Shown one piece after another: positions 9,004-19,141 of a stretch of DNA of 64,000 nt. The notes beneath the pieces are model-generated. The model was not told the DNA's origin, did no database searches, and was given only the letters and a program-made list of their open reading frames with translations. Position 1 is the stretch's first letter. Each line of letters starts with the position of its first letter. A program made the translations under genes and the position numbers. The DNA comes from Paenibacillus harenae (lineage in GTDB: Bacteria > Bacillota > Bacilli > Paenibacillales > Paenibacillaceae). Location: assembly GCF_030812415.1 (NCBI RefSeq), contig NZ_JAUSST010000001.1, positions 558,001 through 622,000 of the forward strand, given 5' to 3'.

Positions 9004-9073
9004 TGTTCAGCTTCTCCCTTTCTCATGCTGCTTCTATCCATCATGCTGTATAGGTTGTCGTTATGGATCTTGC

Positions 9074-10423
<1,350 letters not shown>

Positions 10424-10486
10424 TCATAACCTGCCTCGTAAGCTTCAGTCTTTCGCCTGCAACCGCTTCTTTCCATTATCTCACAA

Positions 10487-11023
10487 TCATGGACGAGCTA
10501 CAATGTCCTCTTTGAATCCCGCAAGCAGCTTTTCGCCTATTCCTCGCACTCTAAGCAGATCATTTACCGTGGCAAAAGGACCATTCTGCTCCCTATCTTC
10601 GACAATGGCCCGCGCCTTAGCCTGGCCAATTCCTTTCAACGCGTCCAGTTCGGCTGCTGTCGCTTGATTAATATCAAGCTTGCCGGTCCCTTCATCCGAA
10701 TTACCCTCAGACTCGATGCCGGCTCCGATATCCGGAGTAACGGCGCCGCTTGCATCTTTCTCCTCATCCTTCGTTTCCCGTGCTTTCCCCTTATCTTGAA
10801 CATTGCCGTTCTCTTCATTCGTCAGCACCATTCCCTCGCCATCGGAAGTTGAATCAAGCCCGTTCAAAGCATGCTCCACCTCTTCATTCATTGCAGTCCA
10901 CTCTTCTGCATAAGGCTGCTTCGGCTGCGTGAACGCCGCACCGAACAAAACAGCCGCTAGCACAAGGCATATAGCTGCAAACAGCCATAGCTTCGCATCC
11001 GCGCGAGCATTCCTTTTTTTCAT
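10487..11023 (-). CDS. comEA: Competence DNA receptor ComEA
   Basis: ComEA binds double-stranded DNA outside the membrane and passes it to ComEC. It has 178 residues: a positively charged start, one membrane segment (about 11-31), a long acidic low-complexity linker (about 38-114, rich in Glu, Asp, Gly, Lys), and a C-terminal tandem helix-hairpin-helix domain (LDALKGIGQAKARAIVE at 126-142 and RVRGIGEKLLAGF at 158-170). The SLBB-like oligomerisation domain seen in the 205-residue B. subtilis protein is not recognisable. It is divergent from comER across 135 bases, the normal Firmicute arrangement. Confidence 0.92.
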   Translation of the reverse strand: MKKRNARADAKLWLFAAICLVLAAVLFGAAFTQPKQPYAEEWTAMNEEVEHALNGLDSTSDGEGMVLTNEENGNVQDKGKARETKDEEKDASGAVTPDIGAGIESEGNSDEGTGKLDINQATAAELDALKGIGQAKARAIVEDREQNGPFATVNDLLRVRGIGEKLLAGFKEDIVARP

Positions 11024-11158
11024 GGTGCAACAGCTCCTTCGTCTTCATAAAATAACTACAAGTTTATTTGCGCGCATAATTGCATGCATATGAAACAAGT
11101 CTTGCAGAATATGGTAAGAGAGTACGCAAAACGCGGCTTATGCTTAGGGGGGCTCCGC

Positions 11159-11998
11159 ATGAATGTCGGTTTTATCGGGACGGGAACGATGGGAAGCCTG
11201 CTGATCGAGGCTTTTATCGCATCGGGCGCGCTTTCGCCTGCACAAATTGTTATTAGCAACCGCACCTTTGCGAAGGCGCAAGCTTTGGCCGACCGTTACT
11301 CCGGCATTAGAGCAGAGAAGACGAATGCTGCGGTTGCTTGCGGCTGCGAAATCGTATTCTTATGCATCAAGCCTCATGAGTTCAAGAAAGCGGTCGACGA
11401 TTTGAAGGCGATCGTCCATCCACGGCAAATCATCGTATCCATTACAAGTCCGGTGCTTATCGCCCAACTTGAAGACGAACTGAACTGCAAAATCGCAAAA
11501 GTCATACCAAGCATTACGAATCAAGTATCGAGCGGCGCAACATTATGCATTTATGGCGAGCGTATGGACGAAACGGATAAGGCAAAGCTTGAAGGAATCC
11601 TCGCCCACATTAGCGAACCGCTGCGCATACAAGAATCGCATACGCGCATTGTATCCGATCTGTCCAGTTGCGGCCCTGCCTTCTTCACCTTCCTGCTGGA
11701 GCAATTCATAGAGGCGGCAACTGAGGAGACAGGTATCGCTCGCGAAGAAGCTCGGAAAGTCGCCAGCGCGATGCTCCTCGGCACGGGCTTGCTGCTTACG
11801 GAGGGAGGCTTAACGCCTGCCGACGTGCAAGAGAGAGTCGCAGTCCCGGGCGGTATCACGGCGCAAGCGCTGGAGTACTTGAAGCGCGAGACCGGCGGCA
11901 TGTTCAATCAGCTTATTCGTACGACGCATAATAAATACAGGGACGACTTAGTCAAGGTTTCAGCCTCATTCATGAGCGAAGAGGTGAACGGGCAATAG
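11159..11998 (+). CDS. comER: ComER, pyrroline-5-carboxylate reductase-like late competence protein
   Basis: A 279-residue member of the ProC family with N-terminal NAD(P)-binding motif GFIGTGTMGSLL and the C-terminal signature-like segment VAVPGGITAQALEYL. The ATG at 11159 follows TAGGGGGG; the frame is open further upstream but lacks a ribosome site. ComER is encoded opposite comEA in bacilli; in B. cereus it has been linked to sporulation and biofilm control rather than DNA uptake (literature knowledge). Whether this protein retains P5C reductase activity cannot be decided here. Confidence 0.9.
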   Translation: MNVGFIGTGTMGSLLIEAFIASGALSPAQIVISNRTFAKAQALADRYSGIRAEKTNAAVACGCEIVFLCIKPHEFKKAVDDLKAIVHPRQIIVSITSPVLIAQLEDELNCKIAKVIPSITNQVSSGATLCIYGERMDETDKAKLEGILAHISEPLRIQESHTRIVSDLSSCGPAFFTFLLEQFIEAATEETGIAREEARKVASAMLLGTGLLLTEGGLTPADVQERVAVPGGITAQALEYLKRETGGMFNQLIRTTHNKYRDDLVKVSASFMSEEVNGQ

Positions 11999-12036
11999 CT
12001 GTTCTTCAGCTAAAGCCCGCTCACCTCTTCGAAGTT
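11978..12036. terminator. Bidirectional terminator, comER and leuS
   Basis: GAAGAGGTGAACGGGC (11978-11993) pairs with GCCCGCTCACCTCTTC (12015-12030), one mismatch, around a loop that contains the comER stop. TTTT follows on the plus strand. The genes converge here. Confidence 0.8.
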
Positions 12037-12054
12037 TTGCGGCTGTATTTTGTA

Positions 12055-14493
12055 TTAATTGGCTACGATATTGACAAGCTTGCCTTTGACGGCAACGACT
12101 TTGCGAATGGTCTTGCCTTCGATCAGCTCTTGAACTTTCTCAAGCTCCTTAGCCAAACGCTCCATCTCGTCGGTTTCCGTATCGGCAGCAATCGAGAGGC
12201 GCTCTACGATTTTGCCGTTTACTTGGACAACAATCTCTACCTCTTGATCGACGGTCCAGGCTTCCTCGTACTTCGGCCATTCGGAATACGTAATCGTCTC
12301 CGCACGGCCAAGCTTCTCCCACAGCTCTTCCGCGATATGCGGCGCGATCGGGGACAGCATTTGCAGGAACTGACCCATCGCCTCGCGCGGAAGCACTTCC
12401 GTCTTATACGCTTCGTTAACGAAAATCATCAGTTGGCTAATAACGGTATTGAAGCGCAGGTTCTCGTAATCCTCGGTCACCTTTTTAATCGAACGATGCC
12501 ATGTGCGCTTGAACGATTCGCTTGTATCGCCGTCGGAAATTTTCGCGCTCAAGCTTCCGTCCTCGTTAACGAATAAGCGCCATACGCGGCTCAAGAAGCG
12601 GTAAGTGCCTTCAACACCGTTCGTATTCCACGGCTTCGTCGCTTCAAGCGGCCCCATGAACATTTCGTACATGCGGAGCGTATCCGCGCCGAACTCGCCG
12701 ACGATGTCGTCCGGGTTGATGACGTTGCCTCGAGATTTGGACATCTTCTCGTTGTTCGTTCCGAGAATCATCCCTTGGTTCACAAGCTTGTGGAACGGTT
12801 CTTTCGTATCTACAACGCCGATGTCGTACAGTACTTTATGCCAGAAGCGCGCATACAGCAAGTGCAGTACCGCATGCTCGGCGCCGCCGATATAGAGATC
12901 GACCGGCAGCCATTCCTTCTGCTTCTCCTTCGAGCAAATCTCGTTCTCGTTCTTCGGATCGATGAAGCGCAAATAGTACCAGCAGCTGCCGGCCCATTGC
13001 GGCATCGTGTTCGTCTCGCGGCGGGCTTTCATACCCGTCTCCGGATCGATTGTGTTGACCCACTCCGTGACATTCGCCAGCGGCGACTCGCCCGTGCCGG
13101 ACGGCTTGATGGCATCGACATCAGGCAGCAAGAGCGGAAGCTGATCCTCTGGTACAGCTTTCATCGTGCCGTCCTCCAAATGAAGAATCGGAATCGGCTC
13201 GCCCCAGTAGCGTTGACGGCTGAACAGCCAGTCGCGTAGGCGATACGTGACTTTGCCCTGCCCTTTGCCCGTCTCATCCAGATGTTTAATCATCGCCGCA
13301 ATGGCGTCTTCATTACTCAGACCGTTAATGAAATCGGAGTTCACATGCGCGCCGTCCCCGGCAAACGCTTCCTTCGTTACGTCTCCGCCTGCAACGACTT
13401 CAATAATCGGCAAATCGAACTGCTTCGCGAACTCCCAGTCGCGGACGTCGTGACCAGGCACAGCCATAATGGCTCCCGTGCCATAGCCCGCAAGCACGTA
13501 ATCGGCAATCCAGATCGGCGTCTTCGCGCCGTTCACCGGATTGATCGCATAAGCGCCGGTAAAGACGCCCGTCTTATCCTTCGCCAAATCCGTGCGCTCC
13601 AGATCGCTCTTGCGCGCGGCAGCTTCTTGATACGCTTCAACATCAGCCTTACGATCCGACGTCGTAATGGATGCTACAAGTTCGTGTTCGGGAGCAAGCA
13701 CGCAATAGGTTGCGCCGAACAGCGTGTCGGGTCGAGTCGTGAACACAACGAGCGCGTCGTTATGGCCGTCAATGGCGAATGTAACTTCCGCGCCCGTCGA
13801 CTTGCCGATCCAGTTGCGCTGCATATCCTTGATGCTTTCCGTCCAATCCAGCTCCTCCAGATCTTCAAGCAAGCGCTCGGCGTACTCGGTAATTCTAAGT
13901 ATCCATTGGCGCATCGGCTTACGGATAACCTGATGACCGCCGCGTTCGCTAAGGCCGTCGATTACTTCCTCGTTGGCAAGCACCGTACCCAGCGCCGGGC
14001 ACCAGTTGACCGGAACTTCGGCCACGTAAGCAAGTCCGCGGTTATACAATTGGATGAAAATCCACTGCGTCCATTTATAATAGTCCGGATCGGTCGTGCT
14101 GAATTCGCGATCCCAATCGTAGGAGAACCCTAGCGATTTGATTTGGCGACGGAAGTTGTCGATATTTTTGAACGTAATATCTCTTGGATGCTGGCCCGTA
14201 TCGAGCGCGTGCTGTTCGGCAGGCAAGCCGAAGGCGTCCCAGCCCATCGGGTGAAGAACGTTGTAGCCCTGCATCCGCTTAAAGCGGGATACGATGTCCG
14301 TAGCGGTATAGCCTTCCGGATGGCCTACATGCAATCCGGCTCCGGACGGATACGGGAACATATCCAGCGCGTAAAATTTAGGTTTGCCCTTCTCGTCCTT
14401 CGTTTGGAACGTCTTGTTCTTATCCCAATATTGCTGCCATTTCGGCTCGACAACAAGCGGGTTGTAGCCGTGATATTGCTGCTCCTGACTCAT
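12055..14493 (-). CDS. leuS: Leucyl-tRNA synthetase
   Basis: Class I synthetase of 812 residues, a normal bacterial length. HVGH (55-58, in [14 protein letters not shown]) is the HIGH motif and MSKSRGN near residue 580 is the KMSKS motif. The editing domain is present with the [19 protein letters not shown] segment. AGGAGG precedes the ATG by seven to eight bases. Expression should be controlled by the T-box leader directly upstream. No truncation or unusual insertion is seen. Confidence 0.98.
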   Translation of the reverse strand: MSQEQQYHGYNPLVVEPKWQQYWDKNKTFQTKDEKGKPKFYALDMFPYPSGAGLHVGHPEGYTATDIVSRFKRMQGYNVLHPMGWDAFGLPAEQHALDTGQHPRDITFKNIDNFRRQIKSLGFSYDWDREFSTTDPDYYKWTQWIFIQLYNRGLAYVAEVPVNWCPALGTVLANEEVIDGLSERGGHQVIRKPMRQWILRITEYAERLLEDLEELDWTESIKDMQRNWIGKSTGAEVTFAIDGHNDALVVFTTRPDTLFGATYCVLAPEHELVASITTSDRKADVEAYQEAAARKSDLERTDLAKDKTGVFTGAYAINPVNGAKTPIWIADYVLAGYGTGAIMAVPGHDVRDWEFAKQFDLPIIEVVAGGDVTKEAFAGDGAHVNSDFINGLSNEDAIAAMIKHLDETGKGQGKVTYRLRDWLFSRQRYWGEPIPILHLEDGTMKAVPEDQLPLLLPDVDAIKPSGTGESPLANVTEWVNTIDPETGMKARRETNTMPQWAGSCWYYLRFIDPKNENEICSKEKQKEWLPVDLYIGGAEHAVLHLLYARFWHKVLYDIGVVDTKEPFHKLVNQGMILGTNNEKMSKSRGNVINPDDIVGEFGADTLRMYEMFMGPLEATKPWNTNGVEGTYRFLSRVWRLFVNEDGSLSAKISDGDTSESFKRTWHRSIKKVTEDYENLRFNTVISQLMIFVNEAYKTEVLPREAMGQFLQMLSPIAPHIAEELWEKLGRAETITYSEWPKYEEAWTVDQEVEIVVQVNGKIVERLSIAADTETDEMERLAKELEKVQELIEGKTIRKVVAVKGKLVNIVAN

Positions 14494-14593
14494 CTTTTAT
14501 TCCTCCTACAAAGTTAAACTTGCTCACGTTGCGCGCTCAATCTAAGGGCCCCATTACGAGTGAATTTACAGGCAATAGACGCTTTGATTGCAA

Positions 14594-14858
14594 TAAAAAA
14601 ACTCCCGCCCCCAGCGTATTACGCTAGGGACGAGAGATTCGGCTCCCGTGGTACCACCCTAGTTAGCGACGGGCATGCTTTGTCCGTGCTCACTTGTCGC
14701 CTTTAACGCAGGCCGGACGGCGCGTATGGATAACGCGCAGCTCCAAGGCGAGATTCGTTCCGCAGCAGGTCCGGCTTGCACCCTTACACCGGCTCTCTTT
14801 GCCTTGCTTTGCGAAAGTACTGCTCCTCTTCAACGCTTCCTATGGATGAAAATAGTTA
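14594..14858 (-). promoter_or_regulatory. T-box leader of leuS
   Basis: On the minus strand the leader shows an AGTA element near its start, AGAGAGCCGG, a specifier region GAATCTCGCCTTGGAG with a CUC leucine codon (14752-14750), the T-box AGGGTGGTACCACGG (14660-14646 region), and then a terminator (CTCTCGTCCC with GGGCGGGAG and TTTTTTT, ending at 14594). Uncharged tRNA-Leu should stabilise the antiterminator and allow leuS transcription. Confidence 0.93.
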
Positions 14859-14864
14859 TTTTCG

Positions 14865-14893
14865 ATTATAAAGATCGTATTGATATGTGTCAA
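14865..14893 (-). promoter_or_regulatory. Consensus sigma-A promoter for leuS
   Basis: TTGACA (14893-14888), 17 bases, TATAAT (14870-14865) on the minus strand, a perfect match, placing the start near 14858 just before the T-box leader. It overlaps the end of the upstream gene. Confidence 0.9.
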
Positions 14894-15294
14894 GATACGA
14901 CAAGCGCCCTTCTCATGGCTCTGACGCTTCCGATCATCGCGACGAGTACTAAACAATGCAGCAACACCGATACCCCCGCGCCCCATTCGCCAAGGAGCAT
15001 TACGAACAGCCACAAGAAAACCGGAGGTAGCTGAATGAAGCACAGCAGGAACAAAATCCCGAGCAGCACATAATTCGTCCATTTCAGCTTCGCGTTCATA
15101 GCGCAAATAACGGCAGCGAGAAGCACAATGCTAAGTCCGATAGATACGTAGCCCCATAGCTGCACCGTCTCTCCCTCCGATCCAATCTCAGGACCGAGAA
15201 AGCCATAATCGAAAAACACATCTCCGACATAACAAGCGCCGATGGCCAGCGACAGCAGCGCTGCAACTACGGCGTACGCATAACTTTTGTTCAT
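14890..15294 (-). CDS. Small membrane protein of unknown function (second of a pair)
   Basis: 134 residues starting MNKSYAYAVV, with four predicted membrane segments (about 5-25, 48-68, 77-97, 100-125). I do not recognise a family. The ATG overlaps the upstream stop (ATGA at 15291-15294), so the two genes are translationally coupled. The end of the gene overlaps the -35 region of the leuS promoter. The frame extends to 15384 inside the previous gene, but that start is not credible. Confidence 0.6.
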   Translation of the reverse strand: MNKSYAYAVVAALLSLAIGACYVGDVFFDYGFLGPEIGSEGETVQLWGYVSIGLSIVLLAAVICAMNAKLKWTNYVLLGILFLLCFIQLPPVFLWLFVMLLGEWGAGVSVLLHCLVLVAMIGSVRAMRRALVVS

Positions 15295-15656
15295 CCAATA
15301 TGACCTGCCCTCAGCTTCTTCTTGCGGCGCAATGCCTCCCATACAGAAACGAAGGCAAATAGGAGTGTAATCGACAGCGTGCACCAGATAGACAGCTCTA
15401 AAATACGACTGAATCGCGCCACGCTCCAGCCGTCCTCGCCGATAATCCAGTAAGCGACCCGATTAGGGACACTTAAACCGTCGTTCATAACGGGATTGGA
15501 ATTGAAGGCTACAGTGGAGACTAGGGCGACATTGCCTATCAGGCTTAATAGTACGGCAACCAGGACGGTCTTCGACCAAGCCGAGGAGACGGATGCCGCC
15601 CTCGCAACAACCGCATATCCAATGACGATAACCAAGCATCCGATTATATAGATCAA
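15291..15656 (-). CDS. Small membrane protein of unknown function (first of a pair)
   Basis: 121 residues beginning (TTG)IYIIGCLVIVIGYAVVARA, with three likely membrane segments and a basic C-terminus (RRKKKLRAGHIG). TTG at 15656 is preferred since GGAGGG lies seven bases before it; a GTG at 15671 overlaps that ribosome site. It is coupled to the next gene by a four-base overlap. No family recognised; a role as a membrane pair is only inferred. Confidence 0.6.
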   Translation of the reverse strand: MIYIIGCLVIVIGYAVVARAASVSSAWSKTVLVAVLLSLIGNVALVSTVAFNSNPVMNDGLSVPNRVAYWIIGEDGWSVARFSRILELSIWCTLSITLLFAFVSVWEALRRKKKLRAGHIG

Positions 15657-15737
15657 AGCTATTCCCTCCACTAAAAAACGTTGGACTGCTTTCTACTAAA
15701 CGGATACGTCCAGGAAAAGGTTGCCGGAATATCCCAA

Positions 15738-17003
15738 TTATTGCGCATTGACGGTTTTGTCGGCGGCCGCATACCAGCCCGCGAGCCCGAATAAGGCCGA
15801 TACAATTAAAATCATCCATAACGAAGCCGTCCAATCATGCGTAGCGTCGTGCAGCAAACCGAACAGCAGCGGTCCGGCTGCCGCCAACAAGTAGCCGATC
15901 GATTGCGCCATGCCGGATAGCTCCGCCGATTGCTCGGTGCTGGCAGTGCGCAGGACGAAGAACATAACCGCCAGACTGAAACCTGCCCCTCCCGAGATGC
16001 CTAGCAGCATAATCCATAGCGGGATCCACGCGGACGGAGCGATTAGCAGTCCCAGGTAGGAGACGACAAGCAAGATTGCCGTAATCATGGCAAGCGGCCG
16101 CTGGCTTCGGCTCTTCGCCGCGATTATCGGCACGATGAACGTCGCGGGCAGGCTGACGATCTGAAGCAGGAACAGCATCCATCCCGCTCCGCTATGACTC
16201 ATGCCGCGGTCATGCAATAGTTCCGGAAGCCACGTTATATTGACGTAGAACGAGAACGATTGCAACCCCATGAATAACGTAACCTGCCAGGCAAGCGCGG
16301 AACGTAAGAGCTTATTGCCGGCTGCGGCGCCGGTTGCCGAATTCCTGTTATGATCCGTTTTAACAAGCCTTTGCTTATGTTGCAGTTGCCGCACGCGAAC
16401 TTGCGGCAGCCAAGCGGCGGCGGCAATGAGGGCAAGCAGAGACCAGGATGCGAGCATCCCTTCCCAGCCGAGCCCGAGGCCAACGGCCATCGGAATGCTG
16501 AAGCCCGAAGCAAGGCCCGCCCCGAGGTTCATTACGACGGAAAATAATCCGGTCATCAAGCCTAACGAAGCGGGAAAATCGCGTTTGATCAAGCTGGGCA
16601 GCAACACGTTGGCAATCGCGATCGCCATGCCAAGCAGTACGGTTCCGGCAAGCAATGCAGTCAAGGTCGGGAGCGAGCGGGTAATTACGGCTCCAGCGAG
16701 GACGAGCATCGCCAGAAAGAGGCTCGTCTCCATGCCGATCCGGCTGGCAATGCGCGGCGCCAGCGGGGATATAAGCGCGAATGCCAGCAACGGCAGCGTT
16801 GTCAGCAAGCCGGTCATCGTGCTCGAGATGCCGAAAGTCTGTTGAATATTCGACACGATAGGACCGACTGCCGTTATAGGCGCGCGTAAATTAACGGCAA
16901 TGATCAGAATGCCTGCTATTAATAACCACGTGCCGCCAAACGCGGCCCGTGTTGCAGTCGACGATGAACTCGGCAACGATTGTTCTGAATTTATGGTTTT
17001 CAC
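15738..17003 (-). CDS. MFS transporter, CynX/NimT family
   Basis: A 421-residue major facilitator protein with 12 predicted membrane segments. The NLRAPITAVGPIVSNIQQTFGIS start followed by TMTGLLTTLPLLAFALISPLAPRIASRIG is characteristic of the CynX/NimT (YycB-like) branch, which includes cyanate and 2-nitroimidazole carriers. The substrate cannot be predicted. It follows the DinB-GNAT gene with a 51-base gap on the same strand, so the two may be one operon. The ribosome site GAGAAGGGAAACCGAAGTGAAAAC region is ordinary. Confidence 0.85.
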   Translation of the reverse strand: MKTINSEQSLPSSSSTATRAAFGGTWLLIAGILIIAVNLRAPITAVGPIVSNIQQTFGISSTMTGLLTTLPLLAFALISPLAPRIASRIGMETSLFLAMLVLAGAVITRSLPTLTALLAGTVLLGMAIAIANVLLPSLIKRDFPASLGLMTGLFSVVMNLGAGLASGFSIPMAVGLGLGWEGMLASWSLLALIAAAAWLPQVRVRQLQHKQRLVKTDHNRNSATGAAAGNKLLRSALAWQVTLFMGLQSFSFYVNITWLPELLHDRGMSHSGAGWMLFLLQIVSLPATFIVPIIAAKSRSQRPLAMITAILLVVSYLGLLIAPSAWIPLWIMLLGISGGAGFSLAVMFFVLRTASTEQSAELSGMAQSIGYLLAAAGPLLFGLLHDATHDWTASLWMILIVSALFGLAGWYAAADKTVNAQ

Positions 17004-17054
17004 TTCGGTTTCCCTTCTCTCCTGCTGTATGTGACTCTTGGTTGAAGCGAAGCA

Positions 17055-18272
17055 CTAACCCTGGTATGCCTTGACTCTGTACCAATATTCGTAAGCATGC
17101 GCGAAACCCAGTTTGTCATAAAGCCGATTGGCAGGCGCGTTCGCTTTGACGACAAGCAAATAACCATGCGTTGCGCCTTCCCTTTTTGCCCATGAAAGCA
17201 AATGACGAATAAGCTTCTCGCCATAGCCTTTATTGCGGAACTGCTCGTCCGTAACGACGTCGTACAAGCCAACCCATCGTTGTTCCAGCGAGGCGAACCC
17301 GCAGGCGACAGGAATGCCGTTATCGTACAGCAGCCCATAACACTTCTTAACCGAGGATGACGCCAGCATCGTTTGGGTGGCGGACTTTTGTTCTTCGGTC
17401 AAACGGTTGAAAACGGCAACCGCATCCAGCCACAGCTCGGATAAATCCGTCTCCAGGCTAATTTCCGCATCCGAATAGGATGGCAGTTCCATATCGTCCA
17501 ATACGACCGTCTTCACGCTTGTTGGATCGACTAGCTTATAATTCAAATCAGCCAATATCCCGTCCAATCCGGCCGGTCTCGCGAAAGGCGTCACTTTGAA
17601 AACGGTTGGCGCCTGCAGCCCGTTATATAGGGTTTCACATTGGTTGATTTTCAACTCTGTTGGAAGCGAATGACCGTATAGGGGCTGAACCGAGTTGGAA
17701 CGTTTCGTATAACCGTCCGCCGTACGAATAAGCCAGCCATCGCAAAGAATCGTTTGAAGCGCGGGCCAGCCATTGAGACTCATCTCTTCGAGCTTTAAAT
17801 GGATCAATCTGTTGATTTGAGCCATATGATGACGGTCGTGCCATAGGAAATCTTTCAAATACGACTCGAATTGGAACGAATGGCCATCGGCATCTACATA
17901 CGCATGTTCATATCCGGCTATACTCAAGCCTTCAATGACGTTGATAATGCGTCCGCGGATGGTGACGGCGTGCTCAGCCAACCGGCGAATGGACGTTGAA
18001 AGCCCATAGCTTTTGGCGATCTCGTTGTATGAATCGTAATCGATATGTTTGACCGTTAACGGCTCCGATTCCGCAGCCTTTGCGATCGCTTCTTCGAAGA
18101 AATAATCGTCCCAGCGCGCAATATGGGCTACAACTTCGCGAACCGTCCATTTCCCTTCCGCAATGCTCTGATTCCACAATGACTCCCCTAGCTTCTCTAT
18201 ATGTACGATAAAATGATTCCACTCTCCGAATTGCTCAAGCAACTGCTCTCTTAATGTAAGCTCTATTCCCAT
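17055..18272 (-). CDS. DinB-like domain fused to GNAT acetyltransferase
   Basis: 405 residues made of two domains that are usually separate proteins. Residues 1-165 form a DinB/YfiT-like four-helix bundle with the likely metal triad H50, H145 and H149 (HDRHHM), a fold found in metal-dependent thiol S-transferases such as bacillithiol transferases. Residues about 175-405 form a GNAT acetyltransferase with WLIRTADGYTKRSNSVQPL at its start and the acetyl-CoA loop motif QFRNKGYGEKLIRHLL near 334. No stop, frameshift or ribosome site separates the halves, so the fusion looks real. Substrates are unknown; a link to drug or electrophile modification is only suggested by the MFS neighbour. Confidence 0.85.
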   Translation of the reverse strand: MGIELTLREQLLEQFGEWNHFIVHIEKLGESLWNQSIAEGKWTVREVVAHIARWDDYFFEEAIAKAAESEPLTVKHIDYDSYNEIAKSYGLSTSIRRLAEHAVTIRGRIINVIEGLSIAGYEHAYVDADGHSFQFESYLKDFLWHDRHHMAQINRLIHLKLEEMSLNGWPALQTILCDGWLIRTADGYTKRSNSVQPLYGHSLPTELKINQCETLYNGLQAPTVFKVTPFARPAGLDGILADLNYKLVDPTSVKTVVLDDMELPSYSDAEISLETDLSELWLDAVAVFNRLTEEQKSATQTMLASSSVKKCYGLLYDNGIPVACGFASLEQRWVGLYDVVTDEQFRNKGYGEKLIRHLLSWAKREGATHGYLLVVKANAPANRLYDKLGFAHAYEYWYRVKAYQG

Positions 18273-18401
18273 ACTCTTTCCCCCCCAAGAAAAATTTGCA
18301 CAGCGAAAATGATCTCATTTTTAGAAGATTCTAACATCCGAATTCTATAACGACAACCATGCTCCTCTTTATGCACGGACTTCGATTTTGAACCATATTC
18401 T

Positions 18402-18432
18402 TAAAAAAAAGAAGCTGCCAATTCGGCAGCCT
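18402..18432 (-). terminator. Terminator after the YneQ-like gene
   Basis: GGCTGCC and GGCAGC pair around a five-base loop on the minus strand, followed by nine T. Confidence 0.88.
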
Positions 18433-18445
18433 CCGTACTTCATCC

Positions 18446-18748
18446 TTATATAAGCCTAAACCGCTCCAACTGGTCAAGCTTATTCGCTTTCAATAGAAGT
18501 TCGCGCTGCTTAGGGCCAAGCAGGTCGAAATGGGGAAACGGATCTCGATTATGGATATATCGCGGGTTCAATCCGTTATCCAGACACCAGCGCGACAGCT
18601 TCGCCAGATCGGAACAGCCAACCTTCGTTACCGTACGCATGTCCGGAAATCTCGGATCGAGCCAATAATGGGTCAGAAACGCGATTTCGCCTTGCGCGAC
18701 CGTGTTTTTCCAAGAATCCATCTCCCTGCGCGTAATGCCAAAAGCCAT
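18446..18748 (-). CDS. Conserved small Firmicute protein, YneQ-like
   Basis: 100 residues, soluble, with conserved-looking WLDPRFPDMRTVTKVGCSD, HNRDPFPHFDL and KQRELL segments that resemble the B. subtilis YneQ protein as I remember it. Function is unknown. GGAGGAGCGG precedes the ATG. A strong terminator follows. It probably shares a transcript with the YwbE-like gene 55 bases upstream. Confidence 0.7.
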   Translation of the reverse strand: MAFGITRREMDSWKNTVAQGEIAFLTHYWLDPRFPDMRTVTKVGCSDLAKLSRWCLDNGLNPRYIHNRDPFPHFDLLGPKQRELLLKANKLDQLERFRLI

Positions 18749-18803
18749 CTCGAACCGCTCCTCCGATGCCTAATAGTCAAGAAGCTCATTCATTCGGTAC
18801 CTT

Positions 18804-19013
18804 CTATGCTTGCGAACCGCCGTTTACGATTTGTTTGACCCTGCCGACCTGACCGTCCATTAGGCGCACTTTAATGCCATGAGGGTGATTAGGCGAGTTG
18901 GTGAGTAAATCTTTGACAATGCCTCGCGTCAGCTTGCCGGTACGCTGATCCTGCTTAAGGACAATATCGACCACTTGCCCCGCTTTTATTGCAGATCTTA
19001 TTGTGCCGCTCAT
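18804..19013 (-). CDS. YwbE family protein (DUF2196)
   Basis: 69 residues matching the short YwbE family, which is highly conserved: VVDIVLKQDQRTGKLTRG, then KDLLTNSPNHPHGIKVRL and DGQVGRVKQI. It looks like a small beta-barrel; the function is unknown. Between it and the divergent helicase gene, GCTAAATTTCACC and TTTAGC form a short inverted repeat (about 19032-19054) that could be an operator. Confidence 0.85.
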   Translation of the reverse strand: MSGTIRSAIKAGQVVDIVLKQDQRTGKLTRGIVKDLLTNSPNHPHGIKVRLMDGQVGRVKQIVNGGSQA

Positions 19014-19141
19014 TTTTTCATCATTCCTCTGCTAAACTTAGGTGAAATTTAGCATAACATATGTAATGTAAAGATGCACATTATAAGGACAACTGTTATA
19101 CTAAACTTCAAACGATCGAAATGAAATGAGGAAATATACGA

